Below, piece after piece: positions 34,058 to 43,974 of a stretch of 64,000 nucleotides of DNA (the first letter of the stretch is position 1; the number at the start of each line of letters is the position of its first letter). Source of the DNA: an uncultured Alkalilimnicola sp. (GTDB taxonomy: Bacteria; Pseudomonadota; Gammaproteobacteria; Nitrococcales; AK92); the NCBI GenBank assembly GCA_937951875.1, contig CALGAN010000016.1, positions 110,593 to 174,592 on the forward strand. The letters run 5' to 3'. The notes below the pieces were generated by a model. It ran no database searches. It saw nothing but the letters and a program-made list of their open reading frames with translations, and had not been told where the DNA came from. The position numbers and the translations under genes were made by a program.

Positions 34058-35586
34058 TGGACGCCACGATCATGGCCAGCGCCGGTCGATCCTTGGTGGA
34101 GCTGCTGTCGCCGTGGGCGCGGGTCGCGCCCGCCGATGAACGCGTCATCACCGGGCTGGCGTTGGACAGCCGCGATGTGCGGCCTGGCAGCCTGTTCGTC
34201 GCCATGCCCGGTAGCCGCCAGCATGGTCTGGATTTCCTCAGCGACGCGGTGCGCCGCGGCGCTGTCGCCGTGGTTTACCAACTCGGTTGCGGTCTCGACG
34301 CCGCCGGAATGGACGAGCTAGCCGCCAGCGCCGGGGTGCCGCTGATCGAGATGCCCGCGCTGCGCCGCGACCTGAGCGCGTTGGCGGCGCGCTTCTACGG
34401 CGAGCCGAGCCGCAGCATGAGCGTGATCGGCGTTACCGGCACCGACGGCAAGACCTCGGTCAGCCAGTTCCTGGCTCAGGCGCTAAGCACGGAGCAAACC
34501 CCCTGCGGGGTGATCGGCACCCTCGGCTACGGCCTGCTCGGCGCGCTCGCTCCCGGCGCTCATACCACGCCCGACGCCATTACCGTGCAGCGCCTGCTGG
34601 CCGAGATGCGCGCGAGCGGGGCGCGCTACTGCGCCATGGAGGTGTCCTCGCATGCGCTGGACCAAGGCCGCGTCGAGGCGGTGCGCTTCACGGTGGCGGT
34701 GCTGACCAACCTTACCCGCGATCACCTCGACTATCACAAGACCGAGCGGGCCTATGCCGACGCCAAGGCCCGGCTGTTCGCCATGCCCGGTCTGCGCCAC
34801 GCGGTGCTGAACCGCGACGACGCCTTCGGCCGCCGGATCATGGCCGAGCTGCCGGCCGGGGTCCGCTGCTGGGATTACAGCCTCGATCCCCAGTGCCAGA
34901 CGGCCGCGGTGATCTGCCGCAAGCTCGAGTACCTGCCGGACGGTCTGCGCTTGGAGGTGCAGACCCGCTTCGGCACGGTCACGCTGCGGTTGCGGCTGCT
35001 CGGCCGCTTCAATGCCGCCAACGCCTTGGCGGTGCTCGCCACGCTGCTGGCGCTAGGGCTGCCGCTGGCGGAGGCGGCGCGACGGGTCGAGGCGCTGCGG
35101 CCGGTGACCGGGCGCATGGAATGCTTCGGCGGTCCGCAGCTGCCGCTGGCGATCGTCGATTACGCGCATACCCCGGCGGGGTTGGCGGCGGCGCTGGATG
35201 CGGTGCGCGCCCACGCCATTGGCAATGTCTGGTGCGTGTTCGGTTGCGGCGGCGACCGCGACCGCGGCAAGCGCCCGCAGATGGGCGCGGTGGCGGACGC
35301 CAAGGCCGACGAAATCGTCCTCACCGACGACAACCCCCGCACCGAGGATCCGGAGCGGATCATTCGCGAGATTCTCGTCGGCATCGAGCGTCATGAACCG
35401 TTCATCGTGCGCGATCGCGCCGTCGCCATCCGGCTGGCGCTGGAGTCGGCCGGCCCGGCCGACGTAGTGCTGATCGCCGGCAAGGGCCACGAAGTCCATC
35501 AGATCGTCGGGACTCAGAAACTGCCGTTCGACGATCGCGAACAAGTGCAGCGCGTGCTGCAGGAGCTGCAACAGTGGAACCGATGA
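34057..35586 (+). CDS. murE: UDP-MurNAc-tripeptide synthetase MurE (meso-diaminopimelate type)
   Basis: A 509-residue Mur ligase that adds the third residue of the stem peptide. The ATP site is GVTGTDGKTSVSQFL and the substrate-lysine region is YHKTERAYADAKARLF. The DNPR motif (TDDNPRTEDPERI), which selects meso-diaminopimelate, is present. N-terminal (UDP-binding), central (ATPase) and C-terminal domains are all complete. The C-terminus overlaps the start of murF. Confidence 0.96.
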   Translation: MDATIMASAGRSLVELLSPWARVAPADERVITGLALDSRDVRPGSLFVAMPGSRQHGLDFLSDAVRRGAVAVVYQLGCGLDAAGMDELAASAGVPLIEMPALRRDLSALAARFYGEPSRSMSVIGVTGTDGKTSVSQFLAQALSTEQTPCGVIGTLGYGLLGALAPGAHTTPDAITVQRLLAEMRASGARYCAMEVSSHALDQGRVEAVRFTVAVLTNLTRDHLDYHKTERAYADAKARLFAMPGLRHAVLNRDDAFGRRIMAELPAGVRCWDYSLDPQCQTAAVICRKLEYLPDGLRLEVQTRFGTVTLRLRLLGRFNAANALAVLATLLALGLPLAEAARRVEALRPVTGRMECFGGPQLPLAIVDYAHTPAGLAAALDAVRAHAIGNVWCVFGCGGDRDRGKRPQMGAVADAKADEIVLTDDNPRTEDPERIIREILVGIERHEPFIVRDRAVAIRLALESAGPADVVLIAGKGHEVHQIVGTQKLPFDDREQVQRVLQELQQWNR

Positions 35587-36929
35587 GGCTGTCCGAGATC
35601 GCCGCCGTGCTGGGCGCGCCGCTGCGCGGCGCCGACGCGTCGATCGCGGCCGTGGCTATCGACAGCCGCCGACTTAAGCCGGGTGAACTCTTCGTCGCCA
35701 TCAGCGGTCAGCGCTTCGACGGTCATGATTTCATCGCCGCGGCGGCGGCCGCCGGCGCTGCCGGCGCGCTTGTCCAGCGGGCCGGCGACTGGGGGCTGCC
35801 GCATATCGTGGTCGACGACACCCGCTTGGCGCTGGGCCGCCTGGCGAGGGCCTTGCGCTTGCGGCTGCCGGTCCGTTTGGTCGGTGTCACCGGCAGCAAC
35901 GGCAAGACCACGGTGAAGGAAATGACGGCGTCGATCCTGCGCCGGCTCGGTCCGGCGTTGCACACCGAGGGCAATCTCAATAACGACCTCGGCGTGCCGC
36001 TGACCTTGCTGCGTCTGGACCGCAGCCACGTCTTCGGCGTGATCGAGATGGGCGCGAGCCACGCGGGCGAGATCGACTACCTGGCGCGTTTGGCCGTGCC
36101 CGATGTGGGCGTGGTGACCAACGCCGGCCCGGCGCACTTGGCGGGTTTCGGCAGCGTGGACGGTGTGGCGCGGGCCAAGGGCGAGTTGTTCGCGGCGCTG
36201 CCCGAGCACGGCGTGGCCGTGATCAACGCCGACGATCCGTATGCCGCGCTCTGGCGCGGTCTGGCGGGGGCGCGTCGCGTGATCGACTTCGGACTGGCCT
36301 CCGCGGCGGCCGTGACGGCCGAGCGAATCGTGGGCAGCCGTTTCCTGCTGCGCGTCGATACCGGGCGGGTCGAGGTCGAGTTGCCGCTGCCGGGGCGTCA
36401 CAACGTGATGAACGCGCTGGCCGCGGCGGCGGCGGCGACCGCGCTCGGCGCGCCGCTGGAGGCCGTCGCCGAAGGGCTGGCGGCGACGCCGCGGGTCAAG
36501 GGGCGGCTCAACTGGCTGGACGGGATCGGCGGCGCGCGGCTGCTGGACGACACCTACAACGCCAACCCGAATTCGCTGCGGGCGGCGCTGGAGGTGCTGG
36601 CGGCCGAGCCGGGCGAACGCTGGCTGGCGCTCGGCGACATGAGCGAACTGGGCCCTCAGGCTCGCGAGCTACATGCGCGGGTCGGCGAATGGGCACGCGA
36701 GTTGGGCGTGTCGCGGCTGTTCGCGGTGGGGCCGCTGGCGGCGGAGGCGGCGCGGGTTTTCGGCCCAGATGGCGAGCATTTCCCGGACAAGGGCGCGCTG
36801 GTGACCGCCGTGCGTGAAGGATTGCGGCCAGGGGTGGCCGTGTTGATCAAGGGATCGCGTGTCATGGGCATGGAGCAGGTGACGCAAGCGCTCACCGCGC
36901 CCACGGCGATCCGAGGCGAGGAAACCTAG
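35583..36929 (+). CDS. murF: UDP-MurNAc-tripeptide-D-Ala-D-Ala ligase MurF
   Basis: A 448-residue Mur ligase adding D-Ala-D-Ala to the tripeptide precursor. The ATP-binding site is GVTGSNGKTTVKEMTASIL, and the later blocks LDDTYNANPNSLRAALE and ALGDMSELG are typical of MurF. The ATG at 35583 overlaps the murE stop as ATGA. A GTG at 35574 with AGGAG 8 nt upstream is an alternative, adding three residues. mraY follows directly. Confidence 0.95.
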   Translation: MRLSEIAAVLGAPLRGADASIAAVAIDSRRLKPGELFVAISGQRFDGHDFIAAAAAAGAAGALVQRAGDWGLPHIVVDDTRLALGRLARALRLRLPVRLVGVTGSNGKTTVKEMTASILRRLGPALHTEGNLNNDLGVPLTLLRLDRSHVFGVIEMGASHAGEIDYLARLAVPDVGVVTNAGPAHLAGFGSVDGVARAKGELFAALPEHGVAVINADDPYAALWRGLAGARRVIDFGLASAAAVTAERIVGSRFLLRVDTGRVEVELPLPGRHNVMNALAAAAAATALGAPLEAVAEGLAATPRVKGRLNWLDGIGGARLLDDTYNANPNSLRAALEVLAAEPGERWLALGDMSELGPQARELHARVGEWARELGVSRLFAVGPLAAEAARVFGPDGEHFPDKGALVTAVREGLRPGVAVLIKGSRVMGMEQVTQALTAPTAIRGEET

Positions 36930-38012
36930 GTGCTGCTGCTCCTGGCCGAATTGCTTTCCGATTGGGTGAAGGCGTTCAACGTCTTTCAGTACTTGACCCT
37001 GCGCGCCATTCTCGGCGCGCTCACGGCGCTGGGCATTTCGTTGCTGGTGGGACCGGCGATGATCAACAAGCTGCGGCTGTATCAGATCGGCCAGCACGTG
37101 CGCACGGACGGTCCGCAGAGTCATCTGGCCAAGGCCGGCACGCCCACCATGGGCGGTACCCTGATCCTGGTGGCGATCGCCGTGGCCACGCTGGCGTGGG
37201 GCGACCTGCGCAATAAATATGTGTGGTTGGTGCTGGTGGTGACGCTGCTGTTCGGGGCGGTGGGCTTCGCTGACGACTACAAGAAGCTGATCCTCAAGAA
37301 CAGCAAGGGTTTGTCGGCGCGCGCCAAGTATTTCTGGCAGTCGGTGTTCGGCCTGGGCGCGGCGGTGATCATCTACGCCGGCGCCAGCACGCCGGGCGAA
37401 ACGGCGCTGCTGATCCCCTACGCCAAGAATCTGGCCATTCCGCTCGGCGTGCTGTTCATCCCGTTCGCCTATTTCGTGATCGTCGGCTCCTCCAACGCCG
37501 TCAACCTCACCGACGGCCTGGACGGGCTGGCGATCATGCCGACCGTACTGGTCGCCGGCGCGCTGGCGGTGTTCGCCTACGCCGCCGGCCACAGCATCTT
37601 CGCCAACTACCTGGGCATCCCCTACGTCGCCGGCGTCGGCGAGCTGGCGGTGTTCTGCTCGGCCATGGTCGGCGCGGGCCTCGGCTTCCTCTGGTTCAAC
37701 GCCTACCCGGCGCAGGTGTTCATGGGCGACGTCGGCGCGCTGGCGCTGGGGGCGGCGCTCGGCCTGGTGGCGGTGCTGGTGCGCCAGGAGATCGTGCTGT
37801 TCATCATGGGCGGCGTGTTCGTGCTGGAGACCGTGTCGGTGATGCTGCAGGTCGGCAGCTTCAAGCTGCGCGGCAAGCGCATCTTCCGCATGGCGCCGAT
37901 CCATCATCACTTCGAGCTCAACGGTTGGCCCGAGCCGAAGGTGATCGTGCGCTTCTGGATCATCACCGTGATCCTGGTGCTGATCGGCCTGGCCAGCCTC
38001 AAGGTGCGGTGA
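36930..38012 (+). CDS. mraY: Phospho-MurNAc-pentapeptide translocase MraY
   Basis: A 360-residue polytopic membrane enzyme, about ten helices, that makes lipid I on undecaprenyl phosphate. Catalytic aspartate motifs are visible in FADDYKKLILKNSKGLSARAK, NLTDGLDGLAIMP and FMGDVGALALGAALG, and the MAPIHHHFELNGWPE block is near the end. The start codon is GTG, immediately after the murF stop, with GAGG upstream. Confidence 0.97.
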   Translation: MLLLLAELLSDWVKAFNVFQYLTLRAILGALTALGISLLVGPAMINKLRLYQIGQHVRTDGPQSHLAKAGTPTMGGTLILVAIAVATLAWGDLRNKYVWLVLVVTLLFGAVGFADDYKKLILKNSKGLSARAKYFWQSVFGLGAAVIIYAGASTPGETALLIPYAKNLAIPLGVLFIPFAYFVIVGSSNAVNLTDGLDGLAIMPTVLVAGALAVFAYAAGHSIFANYLGIPYVAGVGELAVFCSAMVGAGLGFLWFNAYPAQVFMGDVGALALGAALGLVAVLVRQEIVLFIMGGVFVLETVSVMLQVGSFKLRGKRIFRMAPIHHHFELNGWPEPKVIVRFWIITVILVLIGLASLKVR

Positions 38013-38017
38013 TCCCC

Positions 38018-39361
38018 ATGCAGCCAAACGGGCACGATCGGCGCGGACTGACGGTGGTGGTGGGCCTGGGCAAGACCGGCCTCGCCTGCGCGCGTCATCT
38101 GGCCGCCGCCGGCGCGGCGGTGGCGGTGACCGACAGTCGCACCGCGCCGCCGGGTCTGGAGCGGTGCCGGCGCGAGCTGCCGGACGTCGAGCTGCGGCTG
38201 GGCGGCTTCGATGCCGCGCTGCTGGCCGAGGCCGCCGAGATCGTGATCAGCCCCGGCGTCTCCCTCAAGGAGCCGGCGCTGGCCGCGGCGCTGGCGCGCG
38301 GCGTGCCCGTGGTGAGCGAGATCGAGCTGTTCGCCCGCGTCGCCCGCGCGCCGGTGGTGGCCATCACCGGCTCCAACGGCAAGAGCACCGTGACCACGCT
38401 GGTGGGGCTGATGGCCGAGCGCGCCGGCGTGGACGTGGCCGTGGGCGGTAACCTGGGGACGCCGGCGCTGGAGTTGCTGCGCCAGCCCGAGCCGGCGCTG
38501 TACGTGCTGGAGCTGTCCAGCTTCCAGCTCGAAACCACCGAGAGCTTGCGTCCGGCGGCGGCGACCGTGCTCAACATCAGCGCCGACCACATGGACCGCT
38601 ACGACTCGCTCGAGGAATATGCCGCGGCCAAGGCGCGGATCTTCCGCCGCGCCGAAGCGGCGGTGCTGAACGCCGACGATCCCATGGTGATGGCCATGGC
38701 CGCGGCCGGACGCACGGTGGCCTTCAGCGTGGCCGGTCCGCAGCCTGACGGCTTCGGCGTGACCGAACGCGACGGCGACCTCTGGCTGGTTCGCGACGGC
38801 CAGCTGCTGCTGCCGGCCGGCGATGTGCGCATTCCAGGCCGCCACAACCTGGCCAACGCCCTGGCGGCGCTGGCGTTGGGCGAGGCGGTAGGGCTGCCGC
38901 TGCCGGCCATGGCCGAGGTGTTGCGCGAGTTTCCCGGCTTGCCCCACCGCACCCAGTGGGTGGGCGAGGCGCGGGGCGTGGCTTGGTACGACGACTCCAA
39001 GGGCACCAACGTCGGCGCGACCCTGGCGGCGGTGCAGGGCATGAGCCAGCCGGTGGTGCTGATCGCCGGCGGCGACGGCAAGGGTCAGGATTTCGCCCCG
39101 CTGCGCGCGGCCCTGCAGCAGAAAGCGCGGGCGGTGGTGTTGATCGGCCGCGACGCGCCGCTGATCGAGCAGGCCATCGCCGGCGCGGTGCCGACCGTGC
39201 GCGCCGTTGACATGGACGACGCCGTGCGCCAGGCGCGGACGCTGGCGCAGGCCGGTGACGTGGTGCTGCTGTCGCCGGCCTGCGCCAGTTTCGACATGTT
39301 CGAGGGCTACGCGCACCGCGGGCAGGTGTTCCGCGACGCGGTGCGGAGGTGGGCGCTATGA
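38018..39361 (+). CDS. murD: UDP-MurNAc-L-alanine:D-glutamate ligase MurD
   Basis: A 447-residue Mur ligase. The N-terminal Rossmann motif is VVVGLGKTGLACARHL, the ATP site is AITGSNGKSTVTTLVG, and the LELSSFQLETT and WYDDSKGTNVGATLAA blocks of MurD are present. The ATG at 38018 is chosen, with AAGGTG upstream; longer in-frame starts run into mraY. The stop overlaps the ftsW start (ATGA). Confidence 0.95.
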   Translation: MQPNGHDRRGLTVVVGLGKTGLACARHLAAAGAAVAVTDSRTAPPGLERCRRELPDVELRLGGFDAALLAEAAEIVISPGVSLKEPALAAALARGVPVVSEIELFARVARAPVVAITGSNGKSTVTTLVGLMAERAGVDVAVGGNLGTPALELLRQPEPALYVLELSSFQLETTESLRPAAATVLNISADHMDRYDSLEEYAAAKARIFRRAEAAVLNADDPMVMAMAAAGRTVAFSVAGPQPDGFGVTERDGDLWLVRDGQLLLPAGDVRIPGRHNLANALAALALGEAVGLPLPAMAEVLREFPGLPHRTQWVGEARGVAWYDDSKGTNVGATLAAVQGMSQPVVLIAGGDGKGQDFAPLRAALQQKARAVVLIGRDAPLIEQAIAGAVPTVRAVDMDDAVRQARTLAQAGDVVLLSPACASFDMFEGYAHRGQVFRDAVRRWAL

Positions 39362-40557
39362 GCGTCGATGCGCTCTACACCGGCGACCGTCCGCACGTGG
39401 CGCGCAAGCTGCCGGTGCTGCCCAACCTCGATCCGGGGCTGGTGGCGGCGCTGGCGGCGATCGCCTTGCTCGGACTGGTGATGGTGTTCTCGGCCTCGGT
39501 GTCGTTGGCCGACAAGAGCTACGGCGATCCGCTGTTCTTCTTCAAGCGCCAGCTGCTGTTCCTCGGTGCCGGCCTCGTCATGGCCTGGCTGCTGCTGCAC
39601 GTGCCGCTGCAAGTCTTGGAGCGAGTGAGCGTGCCGCTGCTGCTGTTCGCCTACCTGCTGCTGGTGCTGGTGCTCATTCCGGGCATCGGCCGCGAGGTCA
39701 ACGGCGCCCGGCGCTGGATTCCGCTGGGGGTGTTCAACCTGCAGGCGTCGGAGCTGGCCAAGCTGCTGGTGTTCGTCTACCTGGGCTCCTACCTGGTGCG
39801 CCGGGCCGACGCCGTCAAGCAGCGCTGGAGCGCGTTCCTGGTACCGATCGGGGTGATGCTGCTGGCCGGCATGCTACTGCTGGCCGAGCCCGACTTCGGC
39901 GCGTTCGTGGTGATGTTCGGCACCGGCTTGAGCATGCTGTTCCTGGCCGGTGTGCCGTTGTGGCGCTTCGCCGTGCTGGTGGGCGTTTTCGTCGGCGGCG
40001 CGGCGCTGCTGATCCTGACTTCGCCGTATCGCTTCAAGCGTCTCACCGGCTTCCTCGATCCCTGGGCCGATCCGTTCGACAGCGGCTTCCAGCTCACCCA
40101 GTCGCTGATCGCCATAGGCCGCGGCCAGTGGTTCGGCGTCGGCCTCGGCGGCAGCGTGCAGAAGATGTTCTACCTGCCGGAGGCGCACACCGACTTCCTG
40201 TTCGCGGTGACCGCCGAGGAGCTGGGGCTGGTCGGCGTGCTGGTGCTGATCGGGCTGTACGCGGTGGTGGTGTGGAAGGCCTTCGTCATCGGCACCCGCA
40301 GCCTCAAGGGCGGGCAGCTGTTCGGCGGCTACATCGCCTACGGCGTCGGCCTGTGGTTCGGCATGCAGGCCTTCGTCAACATGGGCGTGAACATGGGGCT
40401 GCTGCCCACCAAGGGGTTGACGCTGCCGTTGATGAGTTACGGCGGCAGCAGCCTGATCACCACGCTGATGGCGCTGGCGCTGCTGCTGCGAGCCGATTTC
40501 GAGTTGCGGGTGTCGAGCATGGGGGCGCTGCCCGCGCCGTGGAGGGCCGCCGCATGA
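39358..40557 (+). CDS. ftsW: Septal peptidoglycan polymerase FtsW
   Basis: A 399-residue SEDS-family glycosyltransferase with about ten transmembrane helices. Signature regions are MVFSASVSLADKSYGDPLFFFKRQ, GARRWIPLGVFNLQASELAKL, EAHTDFLFAVTAEELGLVGV and PTKGLTLPLMSYGGSSLI. It polymerises lipid II at the septum with FtsI. The ATG at 39358 overlaps the murD stop and has GGAGGTG 6-7 nt upstream. Confidence 0.96.
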   Translation: MSVDALYTGDRPHVARKLPVLPNLDPGLVAALAAIALLGLVMVFSASVSLADKSYGDPLFFFKRQLLFLGAGLVMAWLLLHVPLQVLERVSVPLLLFAYLLLVLVLIPGIGREVNGARRWIPLGVFNLQASELAKLLVFVYLGSYLVRRADAVKQRWSAFLVPIGVMLLAGMLLLAEPDFGAFVVMFGTGLSMLFLAGVPLWRFAVLVGVFVGGAALLILTSPYRFKRLTGFLDPWADPFDSGFQLTQSLIAIGRGQWFGVGLGGSVQKMFYLPEAHTDFLFAVTAEELGLVGVLVLIGLYAVVVWKAFVIGTRSLKGGQLFGGYIAYGVGLWFGMQAFVNMGVNMGLLPTKGLTLPLMSYGGSSLITTLMALALLLRADFELRVSSMGALPAPWRAAA

Positions 40558-41627
40558 ACGAGGAGCGACCGGTGATGATCGTCGCGGGCGGTACCGGCGG
40601 CCACGTGTTCCCGGCCATCGCCGTGGCCGAGCGGCTGCGCGCCAGGGGCGTGCCGGTGGTCTGGTTGGGCACCGAGGCGGGTCTGGAGGCGCGGGTGGTG
40701 CCGGCGGCTGGCATTACCCTCGAACCGATCACGGTGCGCGGGCTGCGCAGCAAAGGGCTGCGCGGCTGGCTGGGCGCGCCGTTCATGGTGCTGCGGGCGA
40801 CGCTGCAGGCGCTGCGCATCCTGCGCCGCCACCGACCGCGGGCGGTGCTCGGCATGGGCGGCTACGTGTCCGGTCCCGGCGCGCTGGCGGCCAAGCTGCT
40901 GGGCGTGCCGCTGCTGATCCACGAGCAGAACGCCGTGGCGGGTTTCACCAACCGCAAGCTCAAGCCGCTGGCGGCCAAGGTGATGACCGGCTTCGAGGGC
41001 GTGTTCGGCGACGATGCCAAGGTGGTTCATACCGGCAATCCGGTGCGCCGCGACATCGCCGCGCTGCCGGAGCGGCGCACGTCGCGCGATGGCGCGCTGC
41101 ATCTGTTGGTGCTGGGCGGCAGCCAGGGCGCACAGGCGCTGAACGAGACGGTGCCGGCGGCGCTGGCGCTATTGGACCCGGCCTTGCGGCCGGAGGTGCT
41201 GCATCAAGCCGGGCCCAAGCACCTGGCGGCGGCGGAGACCGCCTACGCCGCGGCGGGCATCGAGGCGCGCGTGGTGCCGTTCATCGACGACATGGCCGAG
41301 GCTTACCGCTGGGCTGATCTGGCGGTTTGCCGCGCCGGCGCTCTGACCCTGGCCGAGCTGGCCGTGGCGGGGGTGCCGTCGGTGCTGGTGCCGTTCCCGT
41401 TCGCGGTGGACGACCATCAGACCGTCAACGCCCGCCACCTGGTGGCGCGCGACGCCGCCGTGCTCTTCCCGCAGGACCAGCTCACCCCCGAGCGTCTCGC
41501 TCGCCTGCTGTCCGAACTGCTCGCCGACCGCACGCAGCTGCAGACGATGGCTGCCAATGCCCGTTCCCTGGGACGTCCGGACGCTGCCGATCGGGTCGCC
41601 CAGCTTTGTTTGGAGGCCGCCAGATGA
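40554..41627 (+). CDS. murG: Lipid II synthase MurG
   Basis: A 357-residue GT28 glycosyltransferase transferring GlcNAc to lipid I at the inner face of the membrane. The glycine-rich loop is VAGGTGGHVFPAIAVAERL; HEQNAVAGFTNR, LVLGGSQGAQALNETVP and CRAGALTLAELAVAGVPSVLVPFP mark the rest of the fold. The start is set by the ATGA overlap with ftsW; the frame is open far upstream but only as read-through of ftsW in another frame. Confidence 0.96.
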   Translation: MNEERPVMIVAGGTGGHVFPAIAVAERLRARGVPVVWLGTEAGLEARVVPAAGITLEPITVRGLRSKGLRGWLGAPFMVLRATLQALRILRRHRPRAVLGMGGYVSGPGALAAKLLGVPLLIHEQNAVAGFTNRKLKPLAAKVMTGFEGVFGDDAKVVHTGNPVRRDIAALPERRTSRDGALHLLVLGGSQGAQALNETVPAALALLDPALRPEVLHQAGPKHLAAAETAYAAAGIEARVVPFIDDMAEAYRWADLAVCRAGALTLAELAVAGVPSVLVPFPFAVDDHQTVNARHLVARDAAVLFPQDQLTPERLARLLSELLADRTQLQTMAANARSLGRPDAADRVAQLCLEAAR

Positions 41628-43069
41628 GCGCTACCGAACGTCCTTGCTTCGATCACAGCCGGCTCGGCGCCATGGGCCGGGTTCGCCGGCTGCATTTCGT
41701 CGGCATCGGCGGCGCCGGTATGGGCGGCATCGCCGAGGTGCTGCTCAATCTCGGTTATGTGGTGTCCGGCTCCGATCTGCGCGAGAACCCGATGACCCAG
41801 CGCCTGGCCGGGCTGGGGGCGCGGGTGCAGATCGGCCATCGGGCCGAACACGTCGTCGGCGCCGACGCCGTGGTGGTGTCCTCGGCGGTGGCGCCCGACA
41901 ATCCGGAGCTGATCGAAGCTCGCGCCAGGCGTATTCCGGTGGTGCCGCGCGCCGAAATGCTGGCGGAGCTGATGCGTTTCCGTTACGGCATCGCCGTGGC
42001 CGGCACCCACGGCAAGACGACCACCACCAGCCTGGTGGCCAGCCTGCTGGCCGAGGGCGGCCTGGACCCGACCTTCGTGATCGGCGGACGGCTCAACAGC
42101 GCCAACACCAACGCCCGGCTGGGCAGCGGCCGCTTCCTGGTGGCCGAGGCCGACGAGAGCGACGCCTCGTTCCTGTATCTGCAGCCCATGCTGGCGATCG
42201 TCACCAACGTCGACGCCGACCACATGAGCACCTACGGCGGCGACTTCGGCCGGCTGCGCGCCACCTTCCTGGAGTTCCTGCACCACCTGCCGTTTTACGG
42301 CCTGGCGGTGCTGTGCACCGATGATCCGGTGGTGCGCGGCATGGTGCCGGAGATCACCCGCCCGGTGCGCACCTACGGCTTCGACGCGGACGCCGATCTG
42401 CGCGCGCTGGACGTCGTGCACCGCGGCACGCGCACCGAGTTCCGCGTGCAGGGGCTGGACGGGCTCGATTTCCAGGTCGACCTCAATCTGCCGGGCCGGC
42501 ACAACGTGCTCAACAGCCTGGCCGCCATCGTCATCGCCCACGAGCTTGGCGTGCCGGTGGAGGCGATGCGGCGCGCCTTCGCCAATTTCCGCGGCGTCGG
42601 CCGGCGTTTCCAGTCCTATGGCGAGATCGATCTGGCCGGCAAGCGCGTGCTGGTAGTGGACGACTACGGCCATCACCCCAAGGAGCTGGCGGCGACCCTG
42701 CAGGCGGCGCGGGCCGCGTATCCGCACAAGCGGTTGCTGCTGGCGTTCCAGCCGCATCGCTACAGCCGTACCCGCGATCTGTTCGAGGACTTCGTGCGGG
42801 TGCTGTCGGAAGTCGATGCGCTGGTGCTGCTCGACGTCTATCCGGCCGGTGAGGCGCCCATCGGCGGCGCCGACGGCCGCGCCCTGGCGCGGGCGATCCG
42901 TACCCGCGGTCACGTCAATCCGGTGTTCGTGGAAACCGTGGACGAGCTGATCGAGGTGCTGCCGAACGTGGCGCAGGACGGCGATCTGCTGCTGTCCATG
43001 GGCGCCGGCAACATCGGCAACGTCGGCCCGATGCTGCGGGCGCGTTACGGTGGGGAGGACGAGTCATGA
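41624..43069 (+). CDS. murC: UDP-N-acetylmuramate-L-alanine ligase MurC
   Basis: A 481-residue Mur ligase adding L-alanine to UDP-MurNAc. The N-terminal motif is HFVGIGGAGMGGIAEVLLNLGY, the ATP site is AVAGTHGKTTTTSLVASLL, and DDYGHHPKELAATLQA and FQPHRYSRTRDLF are typical of MurC. The start overlaps the murG stop as ATGA, and the stop overlaps murB in the same way. Confidence 0.96.
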   Translation: MSATERPCFDHSRLGAMGRVRRLHFVGIGGAGMGGIAEVLLNLGYVVSGSDLRENPMTQRLAGLGARVQIGHRAEHVVGADAVVVSSAVAPDNPELIEARARRIPVVPRAEMLAELMRFRYGIAVAGTHGKTTTTSLVASLLAEGGLDPTFVIGGRLNSANTNARLGSGRFLVAEADESDASFLYLQPMLAIVTNVDADHMSTYGGDFGRLRATFLEFLHHLPFYGLAVLCTDDPVVRGMVPEITRPVRTYGFDADADLRALDVVHRGTRTEFRVQGLDGLDFQVDLNLPGRHNVLNSLAAIVIAHELGVPVEAMRRAFANFRGVGRRFQSYGEIDLAGKRVLVVDDYGHHPKELAATLQAARAAYPHKRLLLAFQPHRYSRTRDLFEDFVRVLSEVDALVLLDVYPAGEAPIGGADGRALARAIRTRGHVNPVFVETVDELIEVLPNVAQDGDLLLSMGAGNIGNVGPMLRARYGGEDES

Positions 43070-43974
43070 CGGCGGTCGTCGATCCGGTAGCGCCGCGCGG
43101 CCAGCTGCTGCTCGCCGAACCGATGAGCCGCCACACCACCTGGCGGGTCGGTGGCCCGGCCGAGCGCATGTACCGTCCGGCCGACATCGACGATCTGGCG
43201 GCGTTCCTGCGCGGTCTGCCGGTCGACGAGCCGCTGTTCTTCCTCGGGCTGGGCAGCAATCTGCTGGTGCGCGACGGCGGCATCCGCGGCACGGTGATCC
43301 TCACCGCCCAAGGCATGGACGGCTTGAGCCGGATCGGGCCGGACGAGGTGCGCGCCGAGGCCGGCGTGGCCTGCGCGCGGGTGGCGAAGTTCTGCACCCA
43401 GCACGGACTGACTGGCGCCGAGTTCCTGGCCGGGATCCCCGGCACCATGGGCGGCGCGCTGGCGATGAACGCCGGCGCCTTCGGCGGCGAGACCTGGGAA
43501 CGGGTGGTGCGGGTGGAGACCATCGACCGCCGCGGCGAGCGCCGGCTGCGCGCGCCGGGCGATTACCGGGTGGGTTACCGCGAGGTGGTGGGGCCGGCCG
43601 ACGAGTGGTTCGTCGCCGCTCATCTGCGCTTGCAGCCGGGCGACGGCGCCGAGGCCAGCGCTCGGGTCAAGGCGATGCTGGCCAAGCGCGCCGCCACCCA
43701 GCCGGTCGGCAAGCCGTCGTGCGGCTCCGTGTTCCGCAATCCGCCCGGCGACCATGCCGCGCGCCTGATCGAGGCGGCCGGTCTCAAGGGGCGGCGCATC
43801 GGCGGCGCCGAAGTGTCGGAGAAGCATGCGAATTTCATCATCAACACCGGTCGGGCCAGCGCGGCCGATATCGAACGCTTGATCCAGCTAATCCGGGAGA
43901 CCGTGCTGGAACGCTTCGGTGTGGTGCTGGTGCCGGAAGTACGGGTGGTCGGCGAAGCGGGCGAACTCTCATGA
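43066..43974 (+). CDS. murB: UDP-N-acetylenolpyruvoylglucosamine reductase MurB (type II)
   Basis: A 302-residue FAD enzyme reducing the enolpyruvyl group made by MurA to give UDP-MurNAc. FAD-binding blocks are FLGLGSNLLVRDGGIRGTV and AGIPGTMGGALAMNAGAFGGE; the catalytic serine is in PSCGSVFRNPPGDHAARLIE. Its length and the SCGSVFRNP form mark the short type II MurB, unlike the longer E. coli type I. Its position between murC and ddl is standard for clusters carrying this type. Confidence 0.95.
   Translation: MTAVVDPVAPRGQLLLAEPMSRHTTWRVGGPAERMYRPADIDDLAAFLRGLPVDEPLFFLGLGSNLLVRDGGIRGTVILTAQGMDGLSRIGPDEVRAEAGVACARVAKFCTQHGLTGAEFLAGIPGTMGGALAMNAGAFGGETWERVVRVETIDRRGERRLRAPGDYRVGYREVVGPADEWFVAAHLRLQPGDGAEASARVKAMLAKRAATQPVGKPSCGSVFRNPPGDHAARLIEAAGLKGRRIGGAEVSEKHANFIINTGRASAADIERLIQLIRETVLERFGVVLVPEVRVVGEAGELS

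Noticed and set aside
39207..40553. N-terminal extension of about 450 codons to murG
   Set aside because: The extension is an alternative frame of murD and ftsW; the real start is the ATG at 40554 overlapping the ftsW stop.
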